Below, in pieces: positions 13,601-25,726 of a stretch of 64,000 bases of DNA. The stretch spans positions 18,756,154 to 18,820,153 of the forward strand of contig NC_057788.1 in the NCBI RefSeq assembly GCF_014905175.1, written 5' to 3'. Origin of the DNA: Aphidius gifuensis. Lineage: Eukaryota > Arthropoda > Insecta > Hymenoptera > Braconidae. The position numbers were made by a program, and so were the translations under genes. The number at the start of each line of letters is the position of its first letter. The first letter of the stretch is position 1. The notes beneath the pieces are model-generated. The model saw nothing but the letters and a program-made list of their open reading frames with translations, had not been told where the DNA came from and searched no databases.

Positions 13601-16600
13601 CAAAAATAATAACTGGACAAAAAATTATAAGTACAGCTCAAGGTAATATTGTAACATCAAAAGTATTTACATCAGTTCCTGGAATGCAAAAAATATATGT
13701 ACAAAGTGATGGAACTAGATTAATGGCTAAAGGTGGACAAGTTTATACAACAATTAGTACTGGTGGATTAACAAAAATGATAACTGGACAAAAAACATTG
13801 GTAACTAAACAAGGTACAATTGTTGGTACTGTTGCTGGTCAAAGTGGAAGTAAAACAATATTATCACCAGTGACACAAGGTAATAAACAAATAATAACAC
13901 ATAATTTACAATCATCAAAAGGTACAGTGTTAACACCAATAACTGGTCAACAAGTTAAAGCAATTGCAGCAAAAGCATTACCATCTAAAACACAAAAAAT
14001 GCAATTTATACAACAACAACAGCAGCAGCAGCAACAACAACAAAAATCTCCAATAATATCTAAAACTCAAAAATTACCAATGACATCTGGTACAAATATG
14101 GCTGGAGTAAGAGTAGTAACAACAAATAGAAATATTAAAAATGCTGGACAACAAGTTATCATACAAAATAGTCCAGTACTTAATCAACAAAGTCCACTTA
14201 CCAAAGCAACAGCTGTAGGTAAAAAAATAATTCGTCAAAATATCGTTAATCAAAGTGGTAAATCACCACAATTATTATCATCATCATCACCATCTGGTAC
14301 AAGTTTACAAATGACAAAAACAAAATTATTATCTTCTCCTGCAACAACAATACAAAAATCAGCAAATACACCGAAAGGACGACCATTAAAATCATTACAA
14401 AATAAAGTTTTCATACAAAAAATTCAAGATCCATCATCATCACCATCAACAAAACCAAATGTTTCATCAACAATAACTAAAGTAACTGGTAGTCCAAAAA
14501 TGACAAATTTAAAAACAACACCAGTCGTTAAAAATATACAAAAATCATTGATTTCATCAAAACAGCAACAGCCACAACAACAACAACAACAACAACTTAG
14601 AAATATTTCAGCACCAATGGCATCATCATCAAGTCATCTACATACAATACAATCATCTCCTCCACCACTTCAAGAAATTAAAAAGTCTGATATTGAAGAA
14701 ACAATTAAAGTAGTTACTACTGCTTCTCCAATAGCTACAACATTATCATCTCAACCACCACCATTAGTATCAGCAGTAACAGCAACAACAGCATTAGCAA
14801 TTACAACAACAGTAGCAACAACGACAACAACAGTATCAGCAGTAGTAGCAGCAGAAGCAGCAATGACAACAACAGTAGCAACAACAGCAGCTATTGAAAC
14901 AAATGAAGTCATTGTTAAACAAAATACTGAAGTTGGTGTACAATCACAAACTGAAGTATCAACTGAAAGTAATGAAACATCAGATGAACAAAAAGTTGCA
15001 ACTTCACAAATAATAATGTTTCCAGCACCAAGTGTAGATGGTAGTCCATCATTTAGTCTATATGTTGTTGATGAAAATGGAATTGCAAATCCAATGGATA
15101 GCACTGCAATAATGGCATTAGATGGACTATCAATTGATCCAAATTCATCAAACTTCGTAATACAATTTGATGATGAAGCACAAATACAAGCACTTGATGC
15201 ATCACAAACTATACAACAACAAGAACAACAACCATCAGCAACACAAATTGTATCAACAAATTCAAATCAAGATATATTAGCAGCAGCATTAGCAAATAGT
15301 GATTTTCAAGGTGAAATAAGTATGCCTGAAACTTCAAGTACATCAGTTTTATCAACAGATATTAATCAAACAAATTTAATTAGTCAAACAATATTACAAT
15401 CAACTTTAGTACCACCACCAGCTGAAAAATTATCATCAAATGTACATGAAACATCATTAACATGGGATAGACCAATAATGACACCACTTGAACTACCAAC
15501 CTTAACACAAAATACAACGACAAATTTATCATCATCAGTACCATTTAATATAAATTATATGACTGATGTTGATAATACAACATTACCTGGTAATTCAATG
15601 CCTGATATTGGTGAAACTGTTGATTCACATAAAACTAATGATGATGAAGATGTTTACACAAAATCAACAGCAGCATTAACAACAGCAACAACTCAATATT
15701 TAGATTTATCAAATTTAGAAACAAATGAAACAATAGTAACAACAGTATCAACAAGTATACCATCAACATCTTCAATATCATATTCAGTATCAATACCAGA
15801 TAATATTACAAGTGGTGTACAAACAACTCCATCAATGCCAATAATTGATGATATATTTTCTGATAATATTGAATTTAATAAAAAAACAATTGATAATAAA
15901 TTTTCATCTAAAAATAAAAATAATAATAAAACAAATAAAAATAATAAAAATAAAAAACTTGATAAAAATAATAAACAAGTTACAACAGATGTACCAATTG
16001 ATAATAATGTATTATTATTAAAAAATAATGATGATAAATTAATAAATCAACAACCAGAAACAAGCCAAAAAATATTAGATATGCCAATTGTTGGTGATAC
16101 ACCAATTATTGATAATAAAATTGAAGATAAAAATAATGATGATGACGATAATAAAAATTTATTAAATTCTGATGTTGTTGATTCTTGTATGACTGCTGTT
16201 GTTGATAATTCTTGTATTATAACAGAATCAAGTAATGATGTACAATCAACTGCAAAAATAATTGATAATAATAATCAAGATAATGATGTAAAAAATGATG
16301 TATTAACAACAACAAATAATCAAGAAGAAGCTGAAACATCAGATAAAAAAGTAGTTATTTGTGATAATATTGAATCAATGGAAGTTGATGAAATTGTTTA
16401 TAATGCTGTTGAAGAAATAAAACAAACAGCTGAATCATCAAATGTACAAGAAATTGAAGCAATGGAATGTACATTTAATGAGGATACAGTTGATGCTGAA
16501 CAAAATCAAGAAATACCATCACAATCATTTGAACAATTTAAAATAATTGATAATAATGAATCACCATCACAATCTGTTGAAAAATCAACAGATTCACGTG

Positions 16601-17773
16601 AACCATCACAATCAGAAGCTGATGAATTAATGGAAATAAATAATGAACCACCAAGTCAATCATTTGAAAATTCAGCATTACATGAAGCATCACAAAGTTA
16701 TCAAGAAAATTCAAATATAAATAGTAGATCAGATCAAATTGATGATCCAAGTTTTCCAACTCAAAGTTATGATGTTGGTAAAATTGATAATATTACTGAA
16801 AATATTGAAACAGATTGTGAATTAAGTCAAGAAGGTAATATACCATCACAATCAAATGATGTTGATATTGATGGTATTGGTACATCAACATTTACAAATC
16901 AAGGTAATGATGATGAAACAGCAAGTTCAAGTTATGTACCTGAAACACCAGAAGCACAAGAACGTGATCAAGATCAAGAATCAGCAATATCAACATCAAG
17001 CTATGAAATACCACCATCTGATGAAATTAATATTGCATCATCAAGTCTTATACCTGATACATCGGGTAATGAACATGCAAATATACATGATAATGGAGTA
17101 CCAGAAATACCAACAAGTTCATATAATTTAAATCCAGATTCAAGCTCAACACATATTGATTCACAAGTGCCAAGTTCAAGTTTTGAAGATCAAATTGTTA
17201 TTGAACAAAATGTATCAACAAGCTATGATATACCAATATCAATGCCAAGCATTGAAGATAATTCATCATCTGGTAATTTTGTTAGTGAATCTGGTGATCA
17301 AACAAATGAACCAACAAGTTATTATGCTAGAAATCCAGAGGTAAATAATATATAATACAGTTTTCTCTTTTGTTTATATTTATTTATAAATATTAATTTA
17401 TATATTATTGTTATTATAGGATGTTACATCTGAAGCAAGTCAAAGTTATTTTGTACGTGATGCTCCAAGTCCAAGTTATAATGAACAAAATGTATCACCA
17501 AGTTATTATGATGCACCACAAGAAGCAAGTCAAAGTTTTTATTCAACACAAGAAATTGAAAGAACTGCTGAACAATCATCGTCTTCATCATCATCAAGAA
17601 ATGTTGAAGCATCACAAAGTTTTTATCAAGATAATTCAGATGAATTAAGATTAACACAACAACAAGGTGAAGCAACACCAACTTATTATCCATTGGACAA
17701 TGATAATGAACCAATTGAAAGGCACGATCTTGTTGAAAGCTCTGTATCAGCTACACGACCTACAGAAAGGTAA
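7687..17773 (+). CDS. Giant PWWP-domain, C2H2-finger, AT-hook-like disordered nuclear protein
   Basis: There are three exons: 7687-7862, 7941-17340 and 17420-17773. The introns have GTAAGT/ACAG and GTAAAT/ATAG ends, and the joined frame gives about 3309 aa. ATG 7687 is chosen because the PWWP domain starts right after it. Residues ~12-75 contain VWVKLGSAWWPGQV, the PWWP core, which in this family binds methylated histone and DNA. Residues 224-244 are a C2H2 finger (CX2CX12HX3H). Basic AT-hook-like patches lie near 1016-1028 (RRRGRPRK), ~1071 and ~1113. Residues ~250-1500 are very acidic, with Glu/Lys/Asp coiled-coil-like repeats (clearest ~653-758). Residues ~1700-2450 are Q/S/T-rich with polyQ and polySer. 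Residues ~2918-3309 carry a repeated S-Q-S-F/Y motif. Codons are overwhelmingly A/T-ending. It is inferred to be a chromatin-associated scaffold. I do not recognise a named orthologue. Confidence 0.9.
9721..10040 (+). repeat. Internal acidic 12-15-residue repeats in the PWWP protein
   Basis: Residues ~653-758 iterate a Glu/Lys/Asp block of the form K-I-D/N-E-E-K-E-E-L-D/V-D-K. A longer block ending I-D-E-V-M-Q-E occurs twice (near 9850 and 10020), so the short repeat sits inside a larger duplication. The composition suggests a charged helix or coiled coil. Confidence 0.7.
16510..17773 (+). repeat. C-terminal S-Q-S-F/Y repeat domain of the PWWP protein
   Basis: About 18-20 copies of a short motif, (P/A)SQS(F/Y), drifting to (A/P)SSSY, TSSY and PSYY, recur every 12-25 residues through the last ~390 residues. 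They continue without a break across the intron at 17341-17419 into exon 3 (ASQSY, PSPSY, SPSYY, ASQSF, ASQSF). This continuity supports the exon 2-exon 3 join. SQ sites are potential ATM/ATR-type kinase targets; that reading is inference. Confidence 0.75.
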
Positions 17774-18182
17774 TAAAAAACCTTTCTGTAACAAAAAAAA
17801 AAAAAGAAAATATATATTTAAACAATATTTAAAATATAATTTCTTTTTTTGATTTTTTTTCTTTTTGCAAATGCAAATAAAAGTTTTTAAAAAAAAAAAG
17901 AAAAACCTAACTTCTAAGTGTAAATATAGTAACAAAAAATAATAATAATAATAATTAATAAAAAAAAGAAACATAAGGTTTAATAAAAATCTAAAAAATT
18001 TGAGTTTTAAAATAAGAAAAAATAAAAACACATTACTTAGACAAAAACAATTAAGATATTATGTAAGATTTAGATTCTTATAATTTATAATGAAATAACA
18101 ATTTAAAAAAAGAAAAACATTAATAAATATATATTGATTTAAAAAATGAATATTATTAAAAATAAAATTCCCAAATTTTTCA

Positions 18183-18213
<31 letters not shown>

Positions 18214-19713
18214 TAAGTTAATTGAAGAATATTATATATATTTAAATTAAAAAATTAACAATGAAATTTAAAATATTCATTGTAAATTTGTTACATTATG
18301 TTTGTGGGTTTATATCGATGGTAAAAAAAAATTTTATTATTACTATTATTATCATTATTAATACTATAATTTGTCTTTTATTTTTTTGAAATTAAATATG
18401 AAATGTTTTTTTAAGACCACGATGAAACTCTGACAAAAAAAAATAATTATTGCAAAGAAAATTATTGCGATTAATTAAATTTATATAATAAAAAAAAAAA
18501 AAAAAAAAAAAACCAAGAGGCGCAATATTGAAATAATTTTTTTTGTTTATTTATTGTTTTTTTTTTCGAAAGCTTTGTCAGCTTAGAATATTAATTAAGT
18601 ACCTTAATAAAACAGACAAAAAAAAAAAAAAAAGTTAAAAATACTATTATTAAGAAAGAAAAAAGTTTATTTGAAATAAATAAAAAATAAAAAATTATGT
18701 TTTGTCCTTTTTTTTTTTTATGCGATTGAAAAGTTTGTCGGAGTATTGACGAGTAAAAAATATATAACAATCGAAATAATTAATTTCGTTATAAATTGTA
18801 GTGTAAATATAACTTGTGATAAATCAAATGTGAATTTAAAATCATATGAAAAATTAAGATAAAAAAAAAAAATAATAATAGCAAATCATTATCGACAAAC
18901 TTTTCATCAAAATTTAATAATTAAGTATCACCCTAATCATAATCAGGTATGTAAATATTATGTTAATCAATAATATTGAATAACAAAACAAGAAAAAAAA
19001 AATACAAAAATTAATAAGAGTACTAATGAAATAATAAATAACAATCAACGTACTCATAAATGCCTAAAATTGTTGTTAAAAAAAAAAAAACTTCATAATT
19101 TTTTCGTTTTGTGAACATAAATAAAAATAAATAAATAAAAAAAAAAAAAAACCCTTGTGCTACTTTAGTTGTTTAAGAAATTCATGTATGAATAGTAACT
19201 CGATATTTTGCAAGTAAAAAAAGAAAAATAAAAAAAAAAAACTAACAATTAATAAATTAAGCGTTTTTTAATCACAAAAAAATAAAAAAAACAAGCGTGG
19301 ATACCCAAAAATATCTGAATTTTCATAAAACTATTAATAACAATGATAAACTGTAAAAACAAAAAAAAATAAAAATGCTATACTAATAAATATAATTATT
19401 TACGTAAATAACAAAAAAAATAATGATTAAATCCAATTCATCTTGTACTTTATATTATTTTTTATTCAATAATTGTTTGGTCATTATATAAAATATCTTT
19501 GATATCAAATCACAAAGAAAAAAGAAAAAAAAAAAATAATCAACAGTTTTGTTATAACAATATTATTTACATTTTTGAGTTATTTAAAAAAGTGATTATC
19601 TTATTTAACAACAAGGAACACAGTCTTTGAGTAAATATACATAAATATATTTATATTATAAAATATGTCAGACTAAAGAAAAAAAATTAAGTATTGAACA
19701 ATTTAATTGATAA
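17774..19713. other. Convergent intergenic region with both 3' UTRs
   Basis: The region is AT-rich with long A and T runs. It contains AATAAA on the plus strand (near 17874) for the PWWP gene, and TTTATT (near 19461, AATAAA on the minus strand) for Vps34. It also has a CA microsatellite near 18184-18214 and a 14-bp inverted repeat (18727-18740 with 18893-18906). No coding frame stands out. Confidence 0.6.
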
Positions 19714-22700
19714 TTATTTTCGCCAGTACTGAGCAAATTTGTGTAATTGTTCTACTAAAGCAGCCATAACAGCAGTAACTGATAAATCCAATTGATTTTG
19801 TACATAATGAACAGCTTCTTCATCACTTAAATCTAGTCTTAATTTATCTTGTACTTTTTTAACAGCTTTATCAGGTTCTAATGCAATATCAGGAACACTT
19901 GCATCGACCATTAGTGAAAATAAATTAAGCATTAAATTTGCATGACGACGAAGATGAAGAAATGCTGTATAACATTGTTTTCTAAATTCATGATAATGTT
20001 CAGAACCAACACCTCCCATTGCTTCAACCATTTCTTTGCTTAATTTCATTGGTGGTGGTAATGGTTTTGGGTCACGACCCAAAATATAACCAAAATCAAT
20101 ATGAAATAATTTACCTTTAAAACAAAAAAACAATTACAATTAGTTTATTATTAATTATTTGATAAATTTATTATTATATTTACCTGATGTTGTTAATAGT
20201 AAGTTATCTAAATGACGATCACCAACACCAAGTACATATGTTATTATACAATAACCAGCACAACTTCTAACATATGTATCCATAACTTCAGAAGCAACAC
20301 CATATGGTCCAGTTTCAGATGGATGATGTTTTCTAAAAAAATTTAATATTGATCCTTCACTTGCTAATACCTCAGCAACTGTTGTTGATTCAATAAATTG
20401 TAAAAAACCATGTCTCGTACTTGTTGCTAAAACTCTAAATATATTTTAATTTTATTAAAAAATTAATTATCAATTATTAATTATTATTATTTTTATAAGA
20501 AGATAATTTACCTGTATGGTGTTAATTTTAAATCCAAATTTTCACGTCGTAATAGCTTATCCATCAGTGCAATTGTTTGAAGAATAAGTTGATCTTGACG
20601 TAAATCATCACCATGCTTAAATATTGCAATATATTCAGTATTTTCAGTCGTTAAAAATGTTAATTTTGATGGCATCAATGCAGATTTAAATAAAATTGCT
20701 CTAAAAAAAATGAAAAATCCAAGGTTAATTATTATAAATAATATAATAAAACAATGTGTAAACTTACTTTTCCGGTATAATTCCTTTAATTGAAATTTCT
20801 GGATCTAATGGAAATGGTATTGGTTCAAAATTTGAAAAATTAATTTTAAATGATGGATCAGGATCAGTTAATAATGCTTTTAATCTATCAATTTTTCTTT
20901 TACGATTACCACTTTCTCTAGCAACTGATTTAACAAGTGCAACAAGTTGATCAATAAATAACTTTTGTCGTGTTAAAAATGCACGTCTTTTTTGCCAAAC
21001 AGTATTACCTTGTGATAATGTTGTTGTAAACATTTTCATAACAGTTAAATACATTTCACGTACACGTGTATCTTGTTTTGCAGCAATTGATGGATCTGGT
21101 TGATCTTCACATTCAATTGATAAATACCAATAAAAATAATTAGCAAGTGTTGAATTTTGTGATGCACGTGTTATTAAAAATGATGATAAATCTATTGGTG
21201 TTTTATCTTGACTTGTTGTTGTTGTTGTTGTTGATTGTATTATTTGATCTGAATCATTTGATGTACAAATACCATGACAAGATGTATCTAAATTTTTAAA
21301 ATCTTTATCATTTTTTTCATTATTATTATCACGTAATAATTTTTGATTAGCTAATTTAATTGATTCAAAATCTTCATATTTAAGTGCTTGTACAAGTTGT
21401 AATAAATAAAGCATTAAATCATCATCATGTGCATGATTTAATCTACCAATAGCATATTTTCTAACACTTGGATGTGTAAATGCTGGTCCTAATAATTCTA
21501 ATGCATCTTCTGGATCTGGTGGTGCCCATAAACTAAGCATTTCTAATGCTTGTCTTTCTTCACCAGGAACTTTCCAATTAACACATTTAACAAATTTTGT
21601 TAATGCTTTTTTTTGATTTGATAAATAAAATCTAAATTTCCATATTAAATCTTGTTCTTCAGTTGATAAACTTGTTGTTGGTGGATATGCTAATATTGTA
21701 TTTAATGCATCACGTACAGTTGATGTTGGTTTAACTTCTCTTGTATTACCACCAGATCTTAAACTTCTTGCTAATTTATGATGTTTAACTTCAACTAAAT
21801 TATCTTGTAATATTTCATAATCTGGTAATGTTACAACATCTGGTTGTGATCTATGTTGTACAACTTCATCACCATCTTTTTCATAATATACTATTGAATA
21901 TAAAATACCATCCATTGATACTTCAGGAAATTCAACAGTTAAATAAAGATAATCAGATGTACGTTTTTCACGTTCATTTATTAATTCAATTTCACGAAAT
22001 GTCAAACGATCAAGCCAATCAACACGTGACATTTGTCCATTACGACGTTTTTTAGCTAATTTTGCAAGACGTTGCATTTGTTCTTTATCAGTATCACGTG
22101 CTTTACCTGGTGTTGATGTTGGTGTATTGCCATCTGATTCAATACCAGGCCATACACGTAAATCAAGCATACCTTGACGAAATACACCATGTTTACCAAA
22201 TAATGTTATTGTTGTACCACCAACAGCTATTTGACGGCCAGGACCAGCACAATCATATATTGTTATGCATAATTGAGCATCACGTGGAAGATCAGAATAT
22301 GATATTGGAAATGTTACCCATTGATTCCAGCTAAAAGTATCAATATTTTCATTATTATTATATAGTAGAAATTAGTATTATTATATAGTCAAATCGAGAA
22401 ACAAGAAGCTTTGTCAAATTCTTGGACATGGAGAAAGTAAGTTATTTATAATTAAAAAATTATAAAAGTATAGTAACATGTAAACATAATGATTCAATGA
22501 CTATTATAAATGTTTAAGGGATTACCACCGCATATCTAGAGACCTCTTGCGTATGAACTTTAGAAACATAATATTTCTATGAGTGCGAACGAGATAAAAA
22601 AGAAGAGAAAATTTCATCAATGAGTATTTAGACAAAGACAAAAATTTATTTTTATTTATGGTAAAATAAAAGGTCTCAAAGCCCTATTAATTTTTATCAA

Positions 22701-24545
22701 AACTTTCTTATTAATCTATCTATCTGTAGTTTTGAAAAGCTATCTGCGTTTTCCATAAAATGGCTAACCAGGTTTCTAAAAACTAAAAATGACTTCCATA
22801 AGAACCTATGTATAACCTTCAAAAGTAGCCTATTTAGTAATTAATTATAATTAGCTACAAGAAAATTATCAAAAAATTTGAGCGTATGTATTATTATTTC
22901 ATTAATCTGCTCAAAAAATTTCAAGGCTCTATCTGCGTTTTTGATTGGTGGTGGTAATCCCTTAAAAAAATTATCATGACAAGAGTATATATGAAAAAAA
23001 TAAATAAATAAATATTGCATTTAATAATTTATTTATTTTTTTAAACTCACGATTATCGTACATGTTGGATAAATTGAAAATAAATAAATTTAAAAATAAA
23101 TTAATTAATCATCGTATTGTAATGACTCAATGTTATTATTATTTCAAATTTAATTTTTTTAATATTCATCTTTAAAATATTCTATGAAATGTTTGCTTTT
23201 TTTTATTTTATTTTTTTGAATTTATTATTATATATTATTGTCATGATAATTATTAAACATTTTGGATATAATATGTGAATTAATTTAACTGTTTACTCGC
23301 AAGTGAAGATATTTTCAGGTATATTTTAAATGATTATTAATAGTTTAATTTTATAATAAAAAACACAAAACTCACTTCCATCGGTTGGAAAAAGGCTTGT
23401 AGGCTGTATGAACTGGTAATGCAAGTGGTCTACCACCACCCCATATTTGCAGTGATGCAGCAAGATCACCACGTCCATTACCAGCTCCATAAAGACCAGA
23501 ATATTTTATCATAGGATCCAACAAAAGTTTATCATATTCTGGTTTTGTCTTTTCCTTCCAAGGTACCTCTGAAGCAGAAACAAAAAAATATATATTAAAT
23601 TACATTTTAAATTATAATACTTTTATTTTTTATTTTCCTTATTGTTATTTAATAATTAATAAGAAATTATCTGGAAATTTAAATATATTTATAAGAGGAT
23701 CAATGACTTCTTGTTATAACGTCATTCAAAATACCCATAATAATTTAATGACGTTTTAATTATCAAAACATATTTTTTTCATTTATTTATCAAGGTTCTA
23801 ATAATTAGATCGAGGATAAGGACACAAAGCTGTACGTTGTTTGTAATATATATTTTTTTAATTTTAATTCACAAATGTTTTACTCATTAATTCTTTTTTT
23901 TTTTTATTTTGAAAATACTTAAAAAAAAAATTAACAAAGTATTTATCTTGTGTAAGCTGTGATTAGATTACTGGGTTGAATGATTTTTCATAAATTTTTC
24001 TCAATTATTCTTTTTATAATCTTTTTGATGATAAATAATTGTTTTTTTTTTTTCATATTTTTTGTATCGAATTCATTGAACAAAGATCAACCTTTAAACT
24101 TTTATTCACACACAATGATTTGATTATTCTTATCAAATTTACTCAATTTTTTTTTTTTAAATTAATTTTTATCTTAATATATTATTAAATTAATTTTTAT
24201 TAAACAATATCTGATGACAATATATTTATTAATTCATTTAAAAATTAATTCAATTTATAAATTTCCTTTTACCTGTAAACAAAATGATTTTTTTAAATAA
24301 ATAAATTATAATAAATCTGTCAAAAAAAAAAAAAAAATAACCAGTCCAAAGAAAGTTTCCTTTTTTTAAATCCAACTTTCTACATATGGATTATTATTGA
24401 GTAATTTAATTCAACAATAATAATTAATATTTTGTCAATTAAATTGTTGACATTGTCAAAACAAAAATACTCACATTTTAATCTGAATCCTAGTGTCAAG
24501 TGATGAACTGTATACATAAAAAAATTTATCACTGATGTCCTCCAT
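19714..24545 (-). CDS. Vps34: Class III phosphatidylinositol 3-kinase Vps34 (PIK3C3), with an apparent 1-nt frameshift in exon 2
   Basis: Vps34 makes PI3P on endosomes and autophagosome precursors, in complexes with Vps15 and Beclin-1/Atg6. Minus-strand exons are 24475-24545, 23376-23568, 20768-22330, 20512-20700, 20184-20434 and 19714-20114, all with GT/AG ends and matching phases. The order is a C2 domain (~1-200), helical domain (~280-530) and kinase domain (~600-888). The catalytic loop GDRHLDN has its Asp at ~744, IDFG has its Asp at ~762, and the conserved end KFAQYWRK is present. The sum is 2668 nt, one more than a multiple of three. Dropping one base gives 888 aa, the usual length of the family. 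The extra base sits in a 4-A run (23550-23553), where IGTLEGK is in one frame and PEYDKLLLDPM in the next. ATG 24543-24545 matches the family start (M...DKF.Y). An assembly error is likelier than loss of this essential gene. Confidence 0.93.
22514..22965. mobile_element. TTAA-flanked inverted-repeat element in Vps34 intron 2
   Basis: A 444-bp insert (22518-22961) begins GGGATTACCACC and ends GGTGGTAATCCC. It is flanked on both sides by TTAA (22514-22517 and 22962-22965). No ORF is seen, so it is a non-autonomous element. A TTAA target duplication occurs in the piggyBac and Kolobok superfamilies. GGG (rather than CCC) at the tip fits Kolobok-like ends better. It lies within the intron 22331-23375 and does not touch the splice sites. 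Confidence 0.8.
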
Positions 24546-25000
24546 CCTTACAATGTCAATTAATAATAAATAAACAAAAAATATATGTTTTTTTTTTTTC
24601 GTCCACAGTTGATTGTTTTATCACATTATTTTTACAACAACATTTGTGAGTGTCACAACTCACAAGTGAATCCGTGAATCACAATCTGTCACAGTCTGTC
24701 ACTGGCATCAGAGTAAATTAAACATGATCCAACATGACAATCAGAGAAAGTCATCGTCATCACTGGTAATATTAGTATTTTTTTTATTATTATTGTATTG
24801 TTAAAAAAAAAAATTGCGATACAATAATAATGACAGTCTATGTGCAAATATTATTATTGTTATACCTATAATTTTTTTTTTCAGTCGGTATTATAGAAAT
24901 TACAATGATTTTTAAATTTGGTCGGTTTTGAAGCGAACTGTTTTGATTAAATTTTGAAACTCTTTTTTTTTTTTAAATTTCTATGTCTCTCCACATATAT
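24546..25000. other. Upstream region of Vps34, no gene seen
   Basis: AT-rich sequence between the Vps34 start codon and the next gene relic. Around 24640-24720 there are several GTGTCAC/CTGTCAC/AGTCTGTCAC words that could be part of a promoter. Nothing firmer can be said. Confidence 0.4.
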
Positions 25001-25243
25001 GAAAATGCCATTGCACCAAATCATTTAACTTCTGTGTAAATAATTCTTTTATAAAATAAAAACAATTGATAGTGCGGAGTCAGATCATCGTCACATATTT
25101 TATTCAATAATGAATCACGAAAGTTGTCAATAGAAGCAGGTTTATTTCTATTTCTTATTTGAAAAAATCTTCTGCTTATATCAAATAAAATAAATAAAAT
25201 TGATTGTGGATAATCATGATCAAGCGATATCATTTGATCAGTT
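24990..25243 (-). pseudogene. Fragment C of the secreted-protein family
   Basis: The minus strand encodes about 80 residues nearly identical to the middle of the family copy at 36144-38588 (SRRFFQIRNRNKP, DDDLTPHYQLFLFYKRIIYTEVK, FGAMAFSYMWR). It is broken: a TGA replaces the Gly codon before FGAMAFS, and LFI is duplicated near ILFD. Both ends stop abruptly. On its upstream side it is joined directly to a P450 fragment. It is a dead, partial duplicate. Confidence 0.85.
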
Positions 25244-25560
25244 TTACTTTTTGAAATTCACTGTCAAAATTATTGATACAATTACTATCAATTCCAAATG
25301 CAGTTGAAACAATAACATCAGTTGTAACTCTGTAATAATTTTTAACTATTAATTCCTTTACATATAAATTTAATAATAAAAATTACCTTGCAGACAATTC
25401 TTACATTCCAACTGTTCCTCGATTTTTAGCGATACTTTCAAGATGTGCTGACATTTTTTCTGCACAATTATAAATTGTACAAATCATTTGTCTGATCATC
25501 TTGGCAGATGTAAAAGTAGGTGTAGTGTTAATTTAGCACATATCTTGCAATCAATAAATT
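25244..25560 (-). pseudogene. Cytochrome P450 (CYP6-like) two-exon fragment
   Basis: On the minus strand, reading down from ~25560, the frames give TPTFTSAKM, a helix-like stretch, and ELSA up to a donor at 25386. After an intron (25330-25386, ACAG acceptor) comes RVTTDVIVSTAFGID, ending EFQK. These match the region before and around the T-T-D-V-I...A-F-G-I motif of insect CYP6-type P450s. The heme-binding and I-helix parts are absent. A frame break lies near K-L-T/T-P-T, and a TAA lies in the exon before the intron. It is a relic, fused at ~25244 to fragment C. Confidence 0.8.
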
Positions 25561-25726
25561 ACTTGCATCACTTTCTGGTGTATGGCCACATCAACCGATT
25601 GTAACAAAAAATATTGTATTTATTATCATGTTGATATTAACAATAAGTCAATCATATTTTCAGGTAATTTTATTTAAAACCGAACAACAAATAAAAATTA
25701 AATTTATTATAAATAATTTTGTACAG

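Noticed and set aside
22518..22961. piggyBac assignment of the TTAA element
   Set aside because: Tips read GGG inward from TTAA, whereas piggyBac ends read CCC; superfamily left open with Kolobok-like as the better guess.
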